The notes under the pieces are model-generated. The model did no database searches. It was not told where the DNA came from and saw only the letters and a list, made by a program, of their open reading frames with translations. From positions 18,778 through 82,777 of the forward strand of contig NZ_BAEN01000046.1 in NCBI RefSeq assembly GCF_000314975.1: a stretch of DNA of 64,000 bases, given 5' to 3'. Both the position numbers and the translations under genes were made by a program. This document shows, piece by piece, positions 48,849 to 58,631 of this stretch. Within the stretch, counting starts at the first letter, position 1. Every line of letters starts with the position of its first letter. The DNA is from Aliiglaciecola lipolytica E3 (GTDB lineage: Bacteria > Pseudomonadota > Gammaproteobacteria > Enterobacterales > Alteromonadaceae).

Positions 48849-48862
48849 TTGATAATTATCAT
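48849..48862. promoter_or_regulatory. FNR-like box upstream of arcB
   Basis: TTGAT-AATT-ATCAT matches the FNR consensus TTGAT-N4-ATCAA at 9 of 10 arm positions. It lies about 257 bp before arcB. The surrounding GATAATTATCATT also resembles a Fur box, so the assignment is uncertain. Confidence 0.4.
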
Positions 48863-49118
48863 TTTGTACAAAATCTAGCCAAGAGTTGGTTTTAGACTCG
48901 CAGTTAGCTGCAAAAATCGCTTTAGATTCAGCGCTTAAAAAGTATCTTTCAAGCTTGTACTGAGCCTATGCGTATTTTAACCGCTTGCGCTTAAGCCCAT
49001 TGTTTTCGTGGATATTAAATCTAAAGACAGAATATCTATGATTAAATGAAACGAAACGTTCACCTAAAGCATTGTTTCTTGATAGCATTAGCGTTCTACT
49101 TAAGAAGAGATCTCTTAC

Positions 49119-51464
49119 ATGCAGTCAAAAGCACCAATTGAATCCTGGGCCATCGGCGTTGCTCGATTTGTAACGCGCTTCGGTACATTGAAAATTAGCG
49201 TATTTTTTGTCCTTCTGACTTTGGCGTTTACCATCGGTGGCTCCTATTTGCTGCGTATGGCATTGAGCGGTGAAGTGGAAATTGAGGATTTTGTAAGCGC
49301 AGTTATATTAACAATGCTAAGCGCACCTTGGGTCCTGTATGTCTTTATTGAGTTGGTCAAACAACTCGAACAGTCTCGAGATAGCTTGAGCGAGGCAGTA
49401 CAACAGCTTGAATTGATGCGCGAAGAAGATGTCCTGCGTAACCATGAATTGCAAATGAGCGTGCAAAAACTCAATTACGAAATTGAGCAACGAAAAAATG
49501 CACAACTAGAGCGGGAAATTGTATTTCATGATCTAGAAAGAGAAATCAAAGATAAATCAGATCAAGAGCTTGAGGCTAGGCGTTTATCAACCTTGCTGCG
49601 ATTAATAATCGATGCCTCCCCTGACTTAATATACTATCGCAATGAAGAAGGTCAGTTTGCAGGATGCAACCGCGTCGCGGAACAAATGACAGGTAAAACA
49701 GAAGCTGAATTAATCGGCTTAACACCACATCAAGTTTACGATGAAGATCTTGCACGCCAAGTCGTAGCCAGCGACCATGAAGTATTGGAAACCAATGCTA
49801 GTATCACTGAAGAGTTGTGGTTGCGATTTGCTGATGGGCGTCGACGTTACTTTGAAATGCGTAAAGTGCCATTTTATGACAAAGATGGTAACCGTCTCGG
49901 GTTATTGGCTTTTGGCCGGGATATAACAGAGCGTAAACAAGCTGAAAATGCGGTGACGAAAGCCAATAAAGACAAAACGGCATTTATCGCTACCATTAGT
50001 CATGAGCTTAGAACACCTTTGAACGGTATTGTTGGCCTTAGCAGAATGTTACGAGATACCAGCTTGTCAGATGAGCAGTTTGCTTGGGTCAGTACCATTT
50101 ATGCCAGCGCGATAACTTTGGGTAACATTTTTAACGATATTGTTGACCTAGATAAGCTCGATCGGGATCGACTGGAACTATCACTAAAAACCGTCTCTTT
50201 AAAAGAGTTTACCAATGAGTTGGGAAGTATTATTCAGCTCCTAGCTGCAGACAAAGGCTTAAGATTCGAAACGCAAATCATCGAGCCTATTCCTTTCCAA
50301 GTTGAAGCCGATGGTACGCGATTACGGCAAGTACTGTGGAATCTTCTATTTAACGCCGTTAAGTTCACCCAAAAAGGCAAAGTTAATTTAACCGTAGAAG
50401 CCACAGAAGAAAAGCCAGGTATAAGTTCAGTGAAATTCACTATTAAAGATACCGGTGTTGGGATCCCTAAATCTGAAATAGATAAAATCTTCGCGATGTA
50501 CTATCAAGTCAATCATCCAGATCATCAATCCGCCACTGGAACCGGTATTGGTTTAGCGATTTGTAAAGAGATGGTGACTTTGATGAAGGGCGAAATTAAA
50601 GTGAATAGTGTGGTGGGCGAGGGCACCTGTTTTACAGTTGAATTGCCGTTAAAAATCAATAATACACCGTTGCAATTACAAGAGTTGCTAGTGCATGGTT
50701 TACAAATCCTTTTAGTCGAGGATATTGAGCTAAATGTCATGGTGGCTAAAGCGTTATTGGAAAAACTTGGGCAAACTGTGGAAGTGGCAATGAACGGCCA
50801 AGATGCGTTAAAAATGGCGCGTGAAAAACAATACGACCTAATACTGCTAGATATTCAGCTACCTGATATGACCGGTTTTAACGTAGCCAGTGTACTCCAT
50901 GAAGAAGGGTTAGTAGAACAAACTCCGATTGTGGCATTGACGGCTAACGTCATAAAAACGCGTCAAGAGTATTTAAATAATGGAATGGATGATGTAATTG
51001 CCAAGCCGATTAAAAAGAGTCGCGTGATAGAGGTCTTTAATAATTTGTTTGCTGAACAGAAACATATTCCAGAATTTTCAGTCGAAGAAGCTAAGCCTAG
51101 TGATCTAGATGCCATTTTAGACTTAGATCTCTTACAAATGTTGGTAGATACCATTGGTCACGAAATGGTGCGCACAAGTGTCGGTGTTTTCCAAGAAAAT
51201 ATGCCCGATTACATGGAAATTCTGAAAATAAACTTAAGTGCAAATGACAAAGAAGAAGTCTGCTCGCAAGCGCATAAAATTAAAGGCGCAGCCGGTTCAG
51301 TTGGTCTAGCTCGTGTGCAGAAAATTGCTAATCGAATTCAGCAAGGAGACCATCCTACCTGGTGGGAAAATGTGCACGACTGGGTTGAAGAGTTGGAGAT
51401 GGCAGAAACACAGGATTTAGCAAAGTTAAATGATTGGCTTAGTGCACAAAACATTGATGATTAA
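49119..51464 (+). CDS. arcB: ArcB, anoxic redox-control hybrid sensor kinase
   Basis: 781-residue tripartite sensor kinase with the E. coli ArcB layout: two transmembrane helices (about 27-47 and 58-78), coiled coil (82-155), PAS domain (about 157-275), HisKA with His295 in TISHELRTPL, HATPase, receiver with Asp578 in LLDIQLPD, and C-terminal HPt domain with His719 in AHKIKGAAGS. Its partner ArcA is outside the window. Cys183 corresponds to E. coli Cys180, but the second redox cysteine, Cys241, is Tyr244 here. Next to gltB as in E. coli. Control by FNR is possible from the upstream box. Confidence 0.95.
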   Translation: MQSKAPIESWAIGVARFVTRFGTLKISVFFVLLTLAFTIGGSYLLRMALSGEVEIEDFVSAVILTMLSAPWVLYVFIELVKQLEQSRDSLSEAVQQLELMREEDVLRNHELQMSVQKLNYEIEQRKNAQLEREIVFHDLEREIKDKSDQELEARRLSTLLRLIIDASPDLIYYRNEEGQFAGCNRVAEQMTGKTEAELIGLTPHQVYDEDLARQVVASDHEVLETNASITEELWLRFADGRRRYFEMRKVPFYDKDGNRLGLLAFGRDITERKQAENAVTKANKDKTAFIATISHELRTPLNGIVGLSRMLRDTSLSDEQFAWVSTIYASAITLGNIFNDIVDLDKLDRDRLELSLKTVSLKEFTNELGSIIQLLAADKGLRFETQIIEPIPFQVEADGTRLRQVLWNLLFNAVKFTQKGKVNLTVEATEEKPGISSVKFTIKDTGVGIPKSEIDKIFAMYYQVNHPDHQSATGTGIGLAICKEMVTLMKGEIKVNSVVGEGTCFTVELPLKINNTPLQLQELLVHGLQILLVEDIELNVMVAKALLEKLGQTVEVAMNGQDALKMAREKQYDLILLDIQLPDMTGFNVASVLHEEGLVEQTPIVALTANVIKTRQEYLNNGMDDVIAKPIKKSRVIEVFNNLFAEQKHIPEFSVEEAKPSDLDAILDLDLLQMLVDTIGHEMVRTSVGVFQENMPDYMEILKINLSANDKEEVCSQAHKIKGAAGSVGLARVQKIANRIQQGDHPTWWENVHDWVEELEMAETQDLAKLNDWLSAQNIDD

Positions 51465-51505
51465 TCAATCTGTAAAAGCATGGGCCTAAATTTCCCTATA
51501 CGGGA

Positions 51506-52441
51506 TTAGGCTCTTATTGCTTTTTTAGGGGATTGTTTAGCGTAAATAACCAAACCAATCCCGCCTAAGATAGCGATACTTGCAAACATCATTCGTATTG
51601 AAAGTAACTCACCTAATAGCAGTAAACCGCCTATAGCGGCAATGGCTGGTACGCTAAGCTGCAGCACTGCAGCAACACTAGCACGAAGATTGGGAAGGAC
51701 CTTGTACCAGATGGTATAACCAAGCGCAGAGGTGAGTGTGCCTGACATGACACCATAAAGGATACCTGCGGTCTCGATACGATTCGAATCAATAAACAAA
51801 ACAGGGATAAGTAACGCACTAATAAGTGCTGCGCGAATAAAGTTTGAACCCGTATCAATAAGTGGGGTGGTTGAGCCGGCGCCTATAATCGAATAAACCC
51901 CCCAACCAATTCCGGCAGAAGCCATGAGTATAACGCCTAACACAGATGGCGAGTTGGCACCGGGTGAAACGAGATACATAAAACCTGCAAACGCGATTAA
52001 CACACCTAAACTTTCAATTCGGTTAAAGCGTTCGCCTTTTAGCCAGCTGATTGCCAACATGGTTATCTGAACGCAAGCAAATAAAATTAAGGCACCCATA
52101 CCTGTATCTAAGTCAATATACGCATAAGAAAACCCAGCAGCATATACAAATAATGCAATTGCTGCCCGCCAGCTTCCTGCGGATTTGAGTTGGCTTAAAT
52201 TACCATTGAAGCTCAGCACGAACAGTAGCATTATTGCGCCTGACCACAAACGCAGTAGCGTGAAAGAAGTGGCGTCTATGCTTGATTCAGCTAACGCAAG
52301 TCGGCATAAAATTGAATTTCCAGCAAACGCAAGTAGAGCGATAGCGGTATAAAAAATGAGTTGTGAAGAAGATTTAATAATGTTTTCTCGTTGATTAAAC
52401 CAGCAATAAAGTAGCAGTGCCAAGAAACGCAAAAATACCAA
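51506..52441 (-). CDS. EamA/DMT-family inner-membrane transporter
   Basis: About 290-311 residues, ten predicted transmembrane helices in two EamA repeats (AIALLAFAGNSILCRLAL in the first, VLGVILMASAGIGWGVYS opening the second), typical of drug/metabolite transporters. Substrate unknown. The start is unresolved: the only usual codons are TTG triplets inside the end of mgtE (52441, 52432, 52423), none with a ribosome site. The codon where the family normally begins is ATT at 52381, preceded by CGAGAAAAC. It overlaps or abuts mgtE and is its downstream operon partner. Confidence 0.8.
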   Translation of the reverse strand: MVFLRFLALLLYCWFNQRENIIKSSSQLIFYTAIALLAFAGNSILCRLALAESSIDATSFTLLRLWSGAIMLLFVLSFNGNLSQLKSAGSWRAAIALFVYAAGFSYAYIDLDTGMGALILFACVQITMLAISWLKGERFNRIESLGVLIAFAGFMYLVSPGANSPSVLGVILMASAGIGWGVYSIIGAGSTTPLIDTGSNFIRAALISALLIPVLFIDSNRIETAGILYGVMSGTLTSALGYTIWYKVLPNLRASVAAVLQLSVPAIAAIGGLLLLGELLSIRMMFASIAILGGIGLVIYAKQSPKKAIRA

Positions 52442-53753
52442 CTACATCAGTTATTGTGGTAAGTATGACACTGCCAGCTAAAGCGGGATCTATTTTTAGT
52501 TTTTTCATCACCAAGGGAAGGGTAGCACCGGCTAATCCTGCAGCAATCATGTTAATCATCATGGCAAAAGCGATAACACCACCTAACATCCAATCTTGCT
52601 TCCAAATCGCAATCACAGAAGCAATCAATACAGCCCAAATTGCACCATTAAAAAATCCAATAGCTAATTCTTTACTTATTAACCATTTTGAGTTTCCTGC
52701 ACTGACGTGACCCAGCGCCATACCGCGGATAACTAAGGTTAGCGTTTGATTTCCAGCCACGCCTCCCATGCTCGGTACAATGGTATTCAGGATGGCTAAG
52801 ACTGCCATTTGACTTAATGTGGCTTCAAACAAATCGCTCACAGCAGCGGCAAGAAGAGCGGTGACCAGATTTACAGCCAACCATACTGAGCGTCTTTGTG
52901 TACTTTGTAATACCGGTGCAAAGGTGTCTTCTTCGTCATCTAAACCCGCCATACTCATCATCGAGTGTTCTGCATCTTCGCGGATAATATCAACCACGTC
53001 ATCAATGGTTATTCGACCCAATAATTGTCGATTGGAGTCGACCACAGGAGCAGAAAGCCAATCGTAACGAGCGAACAGTTTGGCAACATCTGTTTCTGGC
53101 ATATTGACAGGTATTGCCTCGGCATCTTCATCCATTATGTCCTCGATACTTGAGTCTGGCATCGCCGTAAGTAACTTTGTTACCGGAACCGTGCCGATAA
53201 GGGTGTCATTACGACTCACAACATAAAACGTATCGGTACTTTCTGGAATTTCTCCTTTGAGGCGCAAATAGCGTAAAATCACTTCGATCGTCACATCACT
53301 TCTAAGTGTGATGGCGTCGGTATTCATAATGAAGCCTGCGGTATCTTCACCGTAAGACAGGGCTTTTTCGGCGCGCTGGCGGTCCTGTTCATCCATCGAT
53401 TTGAGTACGTCTTTGGATACAGATTGTGGCAAACTGCTTAAGGTTTCCGCTAAGTCATCAATCTCCATGTCTTCTAGAGCATCGACGACTTTTTCCGGCA
53501 TCATTTGAGTTATGATCCCGTTACGCACATCTTCTGAAAGTTCTTCTAATACGTCACCATAAAAATCGGCATCCAGCATATCCCAAAGTTCAGTTCTAGA
53601 TTTGCTTGGTGAAGATTCTAGTAGAAGGGCAATATCGCATGCCGGCATATCATGGATGGTTTTTCGCACATGCATAAAGCGACCACTGTCCAAGGCTTGA
53701 TTAATCGCCTTCAGTTGTCGTTGCGCGTGTTTTACCTCTAGTGCTTCTGCCAT
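52395..53753 (-). CDS. mgtE: MgtE magnesium channel/transporter
   Basis: 452-residue Mg2+ channel. The cytoplasmic N-terminal domain of helical repeats (about 20-135, LPQSVSKDVLKSMDEQDR) is followed by two CBS domains (about 140-265, VSRNDTLIGTVPVTKLL and LLGRITIDDVVDIIRED) that sense Mg2+, a connecting helix, and five transmembrane helices with the pore segment PSMGGVAGNQTLTLVIRG. The ATG at 53753 is chosen; a TTG 15 bases upstream is in frame but lacks a ribosome site. Operon with the DMT transporter gene downstream. Confidence 0.93.
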   Translation of the reverse strand: MAEALEVKHAQRQLKAINQALDSGRFMHVRKTIHDMPACDIALLLESSPSKSRTELWDMLDADFYGDVLEELSEDVRNGIITQMMPEKVVDALEDMEIDDLAETLSSLPQSVSKDVLKSMDEQDRQRAEKALSYGEDTAGFIMNTDAITLRSDVTIEVILRYLRLKGEIPESTDTFYVVSRNDTLIGTVPVTKLLTAMPDSSIEDIMDEDAEAIPVNMPETDVAKLFARYDWLSAPVVDSNRQLLGRITIDDVVDIIREDAEHSMMSMAGLDDEEDTFAPVLQSTQRRSVWLAVNLVTALLAAAVSDLFEATLSQMAVLAILNTIVPSMGGVAGNQTLTLVIRGMALGHVSAGNSKWLISKELAIGFFNGAIWAVLIASVIAIWKQDWMLGGVIAFAMMINMIAAGLAGATLPLVMKKLKIDPALAGSVILTTITDVVGIFAFLGTATLLLV

Positions 53754-53867
53754 GAATATGCAGCTCAATGAAAAAACTTCTGATGTGAATAGTTTAGAGG
53801 ACTAAGGGCGACAGGTCAGCAATTATTTGCGCAACTGCTGTTAAAGTAAGTCTATATTTTTTAGAGA

Positions 53868-54143
53868 TTATTCGTCTTCGTGGAATTTCTCAACAATGAG
53901 TTTTTCAATGGCAGTCAATGCGGCTTCCGCATCAGCACCCTCACTAATCACAGTTACTTCTTTACCTTGTGAGCTTTCAAGCATCATTAGACCCAACACA
54001 CTATTTGCAGATGCTGATTTTTCACCTTGTTGCAAAGTAACGTCGGCGTCATATTGATTAGCAACTTTGACTAATTCGGTTGCGGCCCTGGCGTGTAAGC
54101 CAAGTTTGTTGACAATCACTATTTGTTTTTCAAAACGGTTCAT
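53868..54143 (-). CDS. ptsO: NPr, nitrogen-PTS phosphocarrier (HPr-like)
   Basis: 91-residue HPr paralogue that passes phosphate from EI-Ntr (PtsP) to EIIA-Ntr. The phospho-accepting His17 is in LGLHARAATEL and the second conserved segment is KSASANSVLGLMML. It is the last gene of the rpoN block and overlaps rapZ by 4 bases. Confidence 0.95.
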   Translation of the reverse strand: MNRFEKQIVIVNKLGLHARAATELVKVANQYDADVTLQQGEKSASANSVLGLMMLESSQGKEVTVISEGADAEAALTAIEKLIVEKFHEDE

Positions 54144-54985
54144 CGATTCAATTCACGGTGTCTAATTTGTACATCAGGGTGAGATGCTCTAAAGGTTTTC
54201 GCTAACGACTCTGCCACGTAAACCGAACGGTGCTGTCCACCAGTGCATCCAATTGCAACAGTTACATAACTACGATTATTGCGCTCTAAATGCGGTAGCC
54301 AAGTTGAAATTAAATTTTGAATTTGCCAGATAAATTTCGTCACAATCGGTTGTGAGCCTAGAAATATCTCTACGGGTGAGTCTAAACCGGTCAAATGTTT
54401 TAAATCGGGTTCCCAATGCGGGTTAGGCAAAAATCGAGCATCAAATACGTAGTCTGCATCTTTGGGAATGCCATATTTAAATCCAAACGATTCAAAAACC
54501 AATACAAGTCGAGAGCTTTTTTTCCCTAAAATCCGTTCGCGTACTAACTCAGCCAATTGATGAACTGAGAGTTTATCGGTATCGAGATATAAATCTGCTC
54601 GTTCAGCAATGGGCGCTAAAAGTTGCCCTTCAGCTTGGATTGCATCTGAAAGCGATTTATTTTGACGAGATAATGGATGCAATCGACGGGTTTCGCTAAA
54701 GCGTTTGATGAGCATGTCATCACTGGCATCCAGATAAACTATGGTCATATCCCAAGTCGCGGGTAAATAATCGAGAATTTCAACTAACTCTCCCGGTACT
54801 TTGGGTAAATTCCTAACATCTATACTCACCGCGACTTGGTCGTATTCATCAACCACGGTATGGGTTAGTGTCGGTAAAAGGTTTACCGGAATATTATCCA
54901 CACAATAATACCCCAAATCCTCTAACGATCTTAGTGCGATTGATTTTCCGGAACCTGAACGGCCACTGATAATAATCAGTTTCAT
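54140..54985 (-). CDS. rapZ: RapZ, RNase adaptor / nucleotide-binding protein
   Basis: 281 residues. In enteric bacteria RapZ guides RNase E to the small RNA GlmZ and senses glucosamine-6-phosphate; it also carries a P-loop. Walker A GRSGSGKS is at 8-15, and the C-terminal RNA-binding region has GCTGGQHRSVYVAESLA. Overlaps npr by 4 bases and ptsN by 4 bases, a tightly packed operon. Whether GlmZ-like RNAs exist in this organism is unknown. Confidence 0.95.
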   Translation of the reverse strand: MKLIIISGRSGSGKSIALRSLEDLGYYCVDNIPVNLLPTLTHTVVDEYDQVAVSIDVRNLPKVPGELVEILDYLPATWDMTIVYLDASDDMLIKRFSETRRLHPLSRQNKSLSDAIQAEGQLLAPIAERADLYLDTDKLSVHQLAELVRERILGKKSSRLVLVFESFGFKYGIPKDADYVFDARFLPNPHWEPDLKHLTGLDSPVEIFLGSQPIVTKFIWQIQNLISTWLPHLERNNRSYVTVAIGCTGGQHRSVYVAESLAKTFRASHPDVQIRHRELNR

Positions 54986-55428
54986 GTGATAATGGCCTCG
55001 TATAGTTGTGCATCACTTTCTGCACCGCGTATACGTTTTAGAATCTCTTTGTCACTCAGTTTTGAGGCAATTGTCGCTAACGTTTGTAAGTGTCCAGCAG
55101 CTTTATCTTCTGGCACAAAAATAGCAAAAAAAATGTCTACAGGGCAGTTGTCAATAGCATCAAAGCTGATGGATGGGGCACTTGTAAGAAGAATAGCAAC
55201 AACGTCTTTTAAACCCGACAGTCTGCCGTGAGGTAAAGCAATACCATTACCTATTCCAGTACTACCCATCTTTTCACGGCTTACCAAACTATTTAAAATA
55301 GTAGTTTGGTCGATATCATTGATTTTTTCCGCAGCTAGTAGACTGATAGTTTCAAGAATGCGTTTCTTACTCGTCCCCTGGACTGCACAACTTGTGCAGT
55401 CAGGGGAAAGGATGTCTTTAATTTCCAT
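54982..55428 (-). CDS. ptsN: EIIA-Ntr, nitrogen-PTS regulatory protein
   Basis: 148-residue EIIA of the fructose/mannitol class that regulates K+ and nitrogen functions rather than transporting sugar. The phospho-accepting histidine is His67 in IALPHGRL. A CXXC pair near the N terminus (CTSC at 11-14) is unusual but in a flexible region. It lies 33 bp after hpf. Confidence 0.95.
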   Translation of the reverse strand: MEIKDILSPDCTSCAVQGTSKKRILETISLLAAEKINDIDQTTILNSLVSREKMGSTGIGNGIALPHGRLSGLKDVVAILLTSAPSISFDAIDNCPVDIFFAIFVPEDKAAGHLQTLATIASKLSDKEILKRIRGAESDAQLYEAIIT

Positions 55429-55460
55429 TAATGAGGGCCTGTTGACCTATTGTGTAAAAG

Positions 55461-55748
55461 TTAATGACGTTTAATTTTTTCCTTGTGCTTGATCACTTGT
55501 CGATCAAGCTTGTCAATTAACCCGTCAATTGCTGCATACATATCGTTGTGTTCGGAAGTGGCAAACACTTCACCTCCACTGAGATGAACCGTCGCTTCCG
55601 CTTTTTGATTAAGTTTCTCGACATTGAGGATAACGTGGACATTATTGATGTGATCAAAATGCCTTTCCAGTTTCGTAAACTTGCTGTCTACATAGTCTCG
55701 CAAAGAATCTGTAATATCTACATGATGGCCAGTAAGGTTAATTTGCAT
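55461..55748 (-). CDS. hpf: Short ribosome hibernation promoting factor
   Basis: 95-residue HPF of the short type; it binds the 30S decoding centre and helps form 100S dimers in stationary phase. Typical segments are INLTGHHVDITDSLRDYVDSKF, LERHFDHI and VHLSGGEVFATSEHNDMYAAID. It lies 27 bp after rpoN, the standard position. Confidence 0.95.
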   Translation of the reverse strand: MQINLTGHHVDITDSLRDYVDSKFTKLERHFDHINNVHVILNVEKLNQKAEATVHLSGGEVFATSEHNDMYAAIDGLIDKLDRQVIKHKEKIKRH

Positions 55749-55774
55749 ATAGCGTATTCCTTCTGTTGTTGAGC

Positions 55775-57253
55775 CTACAGCAGGCTCTTGCGTTGGTTCG
55801 ACGGTGGGATCGATAAAGACTCCCGGTACTTTGCTATTGTTCTGCGGGCAACCTGAATACCTTGGTCCGCCAGCAGATCAGCAATCTTGCTATCGCTCAG
55901 AGGTTTAGTTGCAAGCTCTGCAGCGACAAGTTTTTTAATTAGCGCGCGTATGGCGGTTGAAGAACACTCTCCCCCCGAATCCGTTGCAACATGACTGGAG
56001 AAAAAGTACTTAAGTTCGTAGATCCCTCTAGGAGTATGCATGTATTTCTGGGTTGTCACACGAGAAATTGTTGATTCATGCATATCTACCATTTCTGCGA
56101 CATCATTTAACACCATTGGTTTCATCATTTCTGGGCCATGCTCAAAAAAACCAACCTGTTGTTGAACGATACAGTTAGCAACTTTAAGCAATGTGTCATT
56201 TCGGCTTTCGAGACTTTTAATAAACCACTTTGCTTCTTGCATGTGTGAACGAATGAACTGGCTGTCACTTGTGTTCTTCGCATTTCGACTCATTGCCGCG
56301 TATTGCTGATTAACATTTAATTTTGGTAAGCTGTCAGGGTTCAACTCGACCTGCCAACGCCCATTCTTTTTCATTACTGAAACATCTGGTATAACGTATT
56401 CAGGCTCACCAATAAGCAGCGCACTGCCCGGACGTGGATTTAAGGTTTGCAACAAGCGTATAGCTTCACGTAATTCATCTTCTTTAAGACGAGATTTACG
56501 CATTAAAGTTCGGTAATCTTTATTACTTAATAAGTCGGCATAATCACTAATGATTAATTTTGCTTCATTTAACCAAGGCGTATCAGCAGCAAATTGATTC
56601 ATTTGTACCATGAGACATTCTTGAGGAGTGCGAGATCCTGAACCGATTGGATCAAACATCTGAATGCGCTTCAAAACACATTCAACTTCATCTAACTCAA
56701 CATCTTCATGATCAAGACTGGCAAGCACTTCTTCTGTGCTTATGGTTAAGTAGCCTGACTCATCAATTGAATCAATGATAGCAACTGCGATAGCTGCATC
56801 GACTTCTGAAAACGGCGTTAAGCGCATTTGCCAAAGTAAATGATCTTGGATATTTTCGCTGGTCTCACCTTGGAAAATTTGGTCGTCGTCACCACCACCG
56901 CCACTACTGATAGAAGCTGGCGCTGAGGACGCACTTATATACTCATCCCAAGTGCTGTCTATTGGCAATTCGTCTGGAATATCGCCTTTTTCAAGCGCCT
57001 CGTTTGTGTCCATCGAGTCTGAGCTAGCAGATACCGTCTCTTCAGAGAGTTTGTCATTGCTATCAGCTAATGCGGAATCTCCAGAAGGCGTGTCTGAGCT
57101 ATCTTCTATTTCAAGTAGTGGATTGGACTCTAACGCTTCTTGTATTTCCTGCTGTAAATCCAGCGTAGATAACTGCAAAAGACGGATAGCCTGTTGAAGC
57201 TGAGGCGTCATTGTAAGTTGCTGGCTGAATTTTAATTGTAACGAGGGTTTCAT
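55775..57253 (-). CDS. rpoN: RNA polymerase sigma-54 factor
   Basis: 492 residues. The glutamine-rich activator-response region I ([19 protein letters not shown]) opens the protein, an acidic, serine-rich region II follows (about 45-115), then the core-binding and DNA-binding domains, with the RpoN box [10 protein letters not shown] near the C terminus. It reads the GG-N10-GC promoters seen at nasT, nrtA and glnA. Located 63 bp after lptB in the conserved block. Confidence 0.97.
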   Translation of the reverse strand: MKPSLQLKFSQQLTMTPQLQQAIRLLQLSTLDLQQEIQEALESNPLLEIEDSSDTPSGDSALADSNDKLSEETVSASSDSMDTNEALEKGDIPDELPIDSTWDEYISASSAPASISSGGGGDDDQIFQGETSENIQDHLLWQMRLTPFSEVDAAIAVAIIDSIDESGYLTISTEEVLASLDHEDVELDEVECVLKRIQMFDPIGSGSRTPQECLMVQMNQFAADTPWLNEAKLIISDYADLLSNKDYRTLMRKSRLKEDELREAIRLLQTLNPRPGSALLIGEPEYVIPDVSVMKKNGRWQVELNPDSLPKLNVNQQYAAMSRNAKNTSDSQFIRSHMQEAKWFIKSLESRNDTLLKVANCIVQQQVGFFEHGPEMMKPMVLNDVAEMVDMHESTISRVTTQKYMHTPRGIYELKYFFSSHVATDSGGECSSTAIRALIKKLVAAELATKPLSDSKIADLLADQGIQVARRTIAKYRESLSIPPSNQRKSLL

Positions 57254-57315
57254 TTAGTTTTTATTTTCTTACTTAGTTTAGCCACAAAGCTTTGGTTAAA
57301 AACAACATACCTGTA

Positions 57316-58041
57316 CTATAGCTTGAATTGCTCGCCTAGGTATACATCTCTGACTTGTTGATTATTTAAAACCTCTTCTGCTGTTCCAGAAGCAATTAAT
57401 TCACCATGACTCACAATATACGCTTTTTCACAAACGTCTAGCGTTTCACGTACATTATGATCAGTAATTAGTACGCCAATTCCTCTGTCTCTTAGATGCT
57501 GAATTATTTTTTTAATATCATTAACGGAAATAGGATCAACACCTGCAAAAGGTTCATCTAATAATATAAATTCAGGTGATGCGGCAAGTGCACGTGCAAT
57601 TTCCACTCGCCTGCGTTCACCACCTGATAAGCTCATGCCAAGACTATTTCTAATATGGTTAATATTAAATTCGTCAAGTAGGGCATCAGCTTCTTGTTCT
57701 CTTTGTTCTGCACTTAACTCTTTACGCGTCTGTAAAATCGCCATAATGTTTTGGTACACTGTTAGCTTACGAAATATAGACGATTCTTGTGGCAAATAGC
57801 CAATGCCTTTACGTGCGCGAATATGCATGGGCTGCAAGGTTAATTCCGTTTGATCAATATAAATATCACCTTTATCCAACGGAACTAAGCCAACGATCAT
57901 ATAGAAGGTAGTTGTTTTTCCTGCCCCATTTGGACCTAACAAACCAACGATTTGACCGGTGGAAACCTCGATACTTACATTTCGTACTACTTGCCTTGAT
58001 TTATACGATTTAGCTAAACTTGTCGCTTTCAACGTGGCCAT
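57316..58041 (-). CDS. lptB: LptB, lipopolysaccharide export ATPase
   Basis: 241-residue ATPase of the LptB2FG complex that extracts LPS from the inner membrane. Walker [12 protein letters not shown], signature [17 protein letters not shown], Walker [14 protein letters not shown] and the H-loop ITDHNV are all intact. Its ATG overlaps the lptA stop codon (1 bp). The unusual switch [11 protein letters not shown] fits LptB. Confidence 0.97.
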   Translation of the reverse strand: MATLKATSLAKSYKSRQVVRNVSIEVSTGQIVGLLGPNGAGKTTTFYMIVGLVPLDKGDIYIDQTELTLQPMHIRARKGIGYLPQESSIFRKLTVYQNIMAILQTRKELSAEQREQEADALLDEFNINHIRNSLGMSLSGGERRRVEIARALAASPEFILLDEPFAGVDPISVNDIKKIIQHLRDRGIGVLITDHNVRETLDVCEKAYIVSHGELIASGTAEEVLNNQQVRDVYLGEQFKL

Positions 58042-58631
58042 TAGGGTTTTTCATCCTGCGGCGATTGTTGTTGCTTGCTGTCTTCTTGCTTTTTATCTTC
58101 AGACTGCTTATTTCGAATACTTTCAGGTTGAAAAATGGCTGTGACGCCGCCGTCATCGTTACTGCTACTTTCAGCGATTAACTGCTCTAATTCCATATTG
58201 AATAAAATCGATTCGCCTTTCACTAAGCTACTATCTTGATTCAATTCGGCTGCACCGTTAAGAGTAAGTGTGCGATTAGATACTTCATATTTAATTTCAT
58301 TGGCGGCAGCACTTATATTGCTACCATCATCTAAAGTTTGACTGTATTTAGCGGGATTCCCACGCGCTATAAAGACTTCTTTGCCGTCACCAAGTCCTGC
58401 AATAACTTCTACTTCATCGGCAAGAATCTCAAGGCTACCTTGAGTTATCTTAACGTCTTTTCTAAATATCGACGTTTTAGTTTTGCCGTCAAAAAAGTTG
58501 GATTTAGAATCAACTTTTATGGGTAAGTTAAAGTCGTTTTCACCAGCTTTAGTCGAGACACTAAAAACCAAAGTGAGTATAAAAGCACTAACGAGGCGCA
58601 TATTGAGTTTGCACATGATTTTTAAGTTCAT
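58041..58631 (-). CDS. lptA: LptA, periplasmic LPS bridge protein
   Basis: 196-residue OstA-domain protein that links LptC to LptD across the periplasm. Signal peptide about residues 11-29 ([18 protein letters not shown]), then the beta-jellyroll OstA domain ([29 protein letters not shown]) and a disordered Q/K-rich tail ([16 protein letters not shown]). Three in-frame ATGs exist (58631, 58616, 58601); the first follows AGGA closely, the third starts the signal peptide. All overlap the lptC end. Confidence 0.92.
   Translation of the reverse strand: MNLKIMCKLNMRLVSAFILTLVFSVSTKAGENDFNLPIKVDSKSNFFDGKTKTSIFRKDVKITQGSLEILADEVEVIAGLGDGKEVFIARGNPAKYSQTLDDGSNISAAANEIKYEVSNRTLTLNGAAELNQDSSLVKGESILFNMELEQLIAESSSNDDGGVTAIFQPESIRNKQSEDKKQEDSKQQQSPQDEKP

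Larger units (their letters stand above)
48356..49118. other. 763-bp divergent spacer between gltB and arcB
   Basis: No gene of credible length is visible. The left end holds the gltB leader with its hairpin (48424-48462). The middle is very AT-rich. An FNR-like box lies at 48849-48862. The remainder is presumed promoter DNA for gltBD (minus) and arcB (plus); no sigma-54 element was found for gltB. Confidence 0.7.

Noticed and set aside
48851..48869. Fur box upstream of arcB
   Set aside because: Only about 13 of 19 positions match the consensus and no iron gene is adjacent; the FNR reading fits the neighbour better, though neither is proven.
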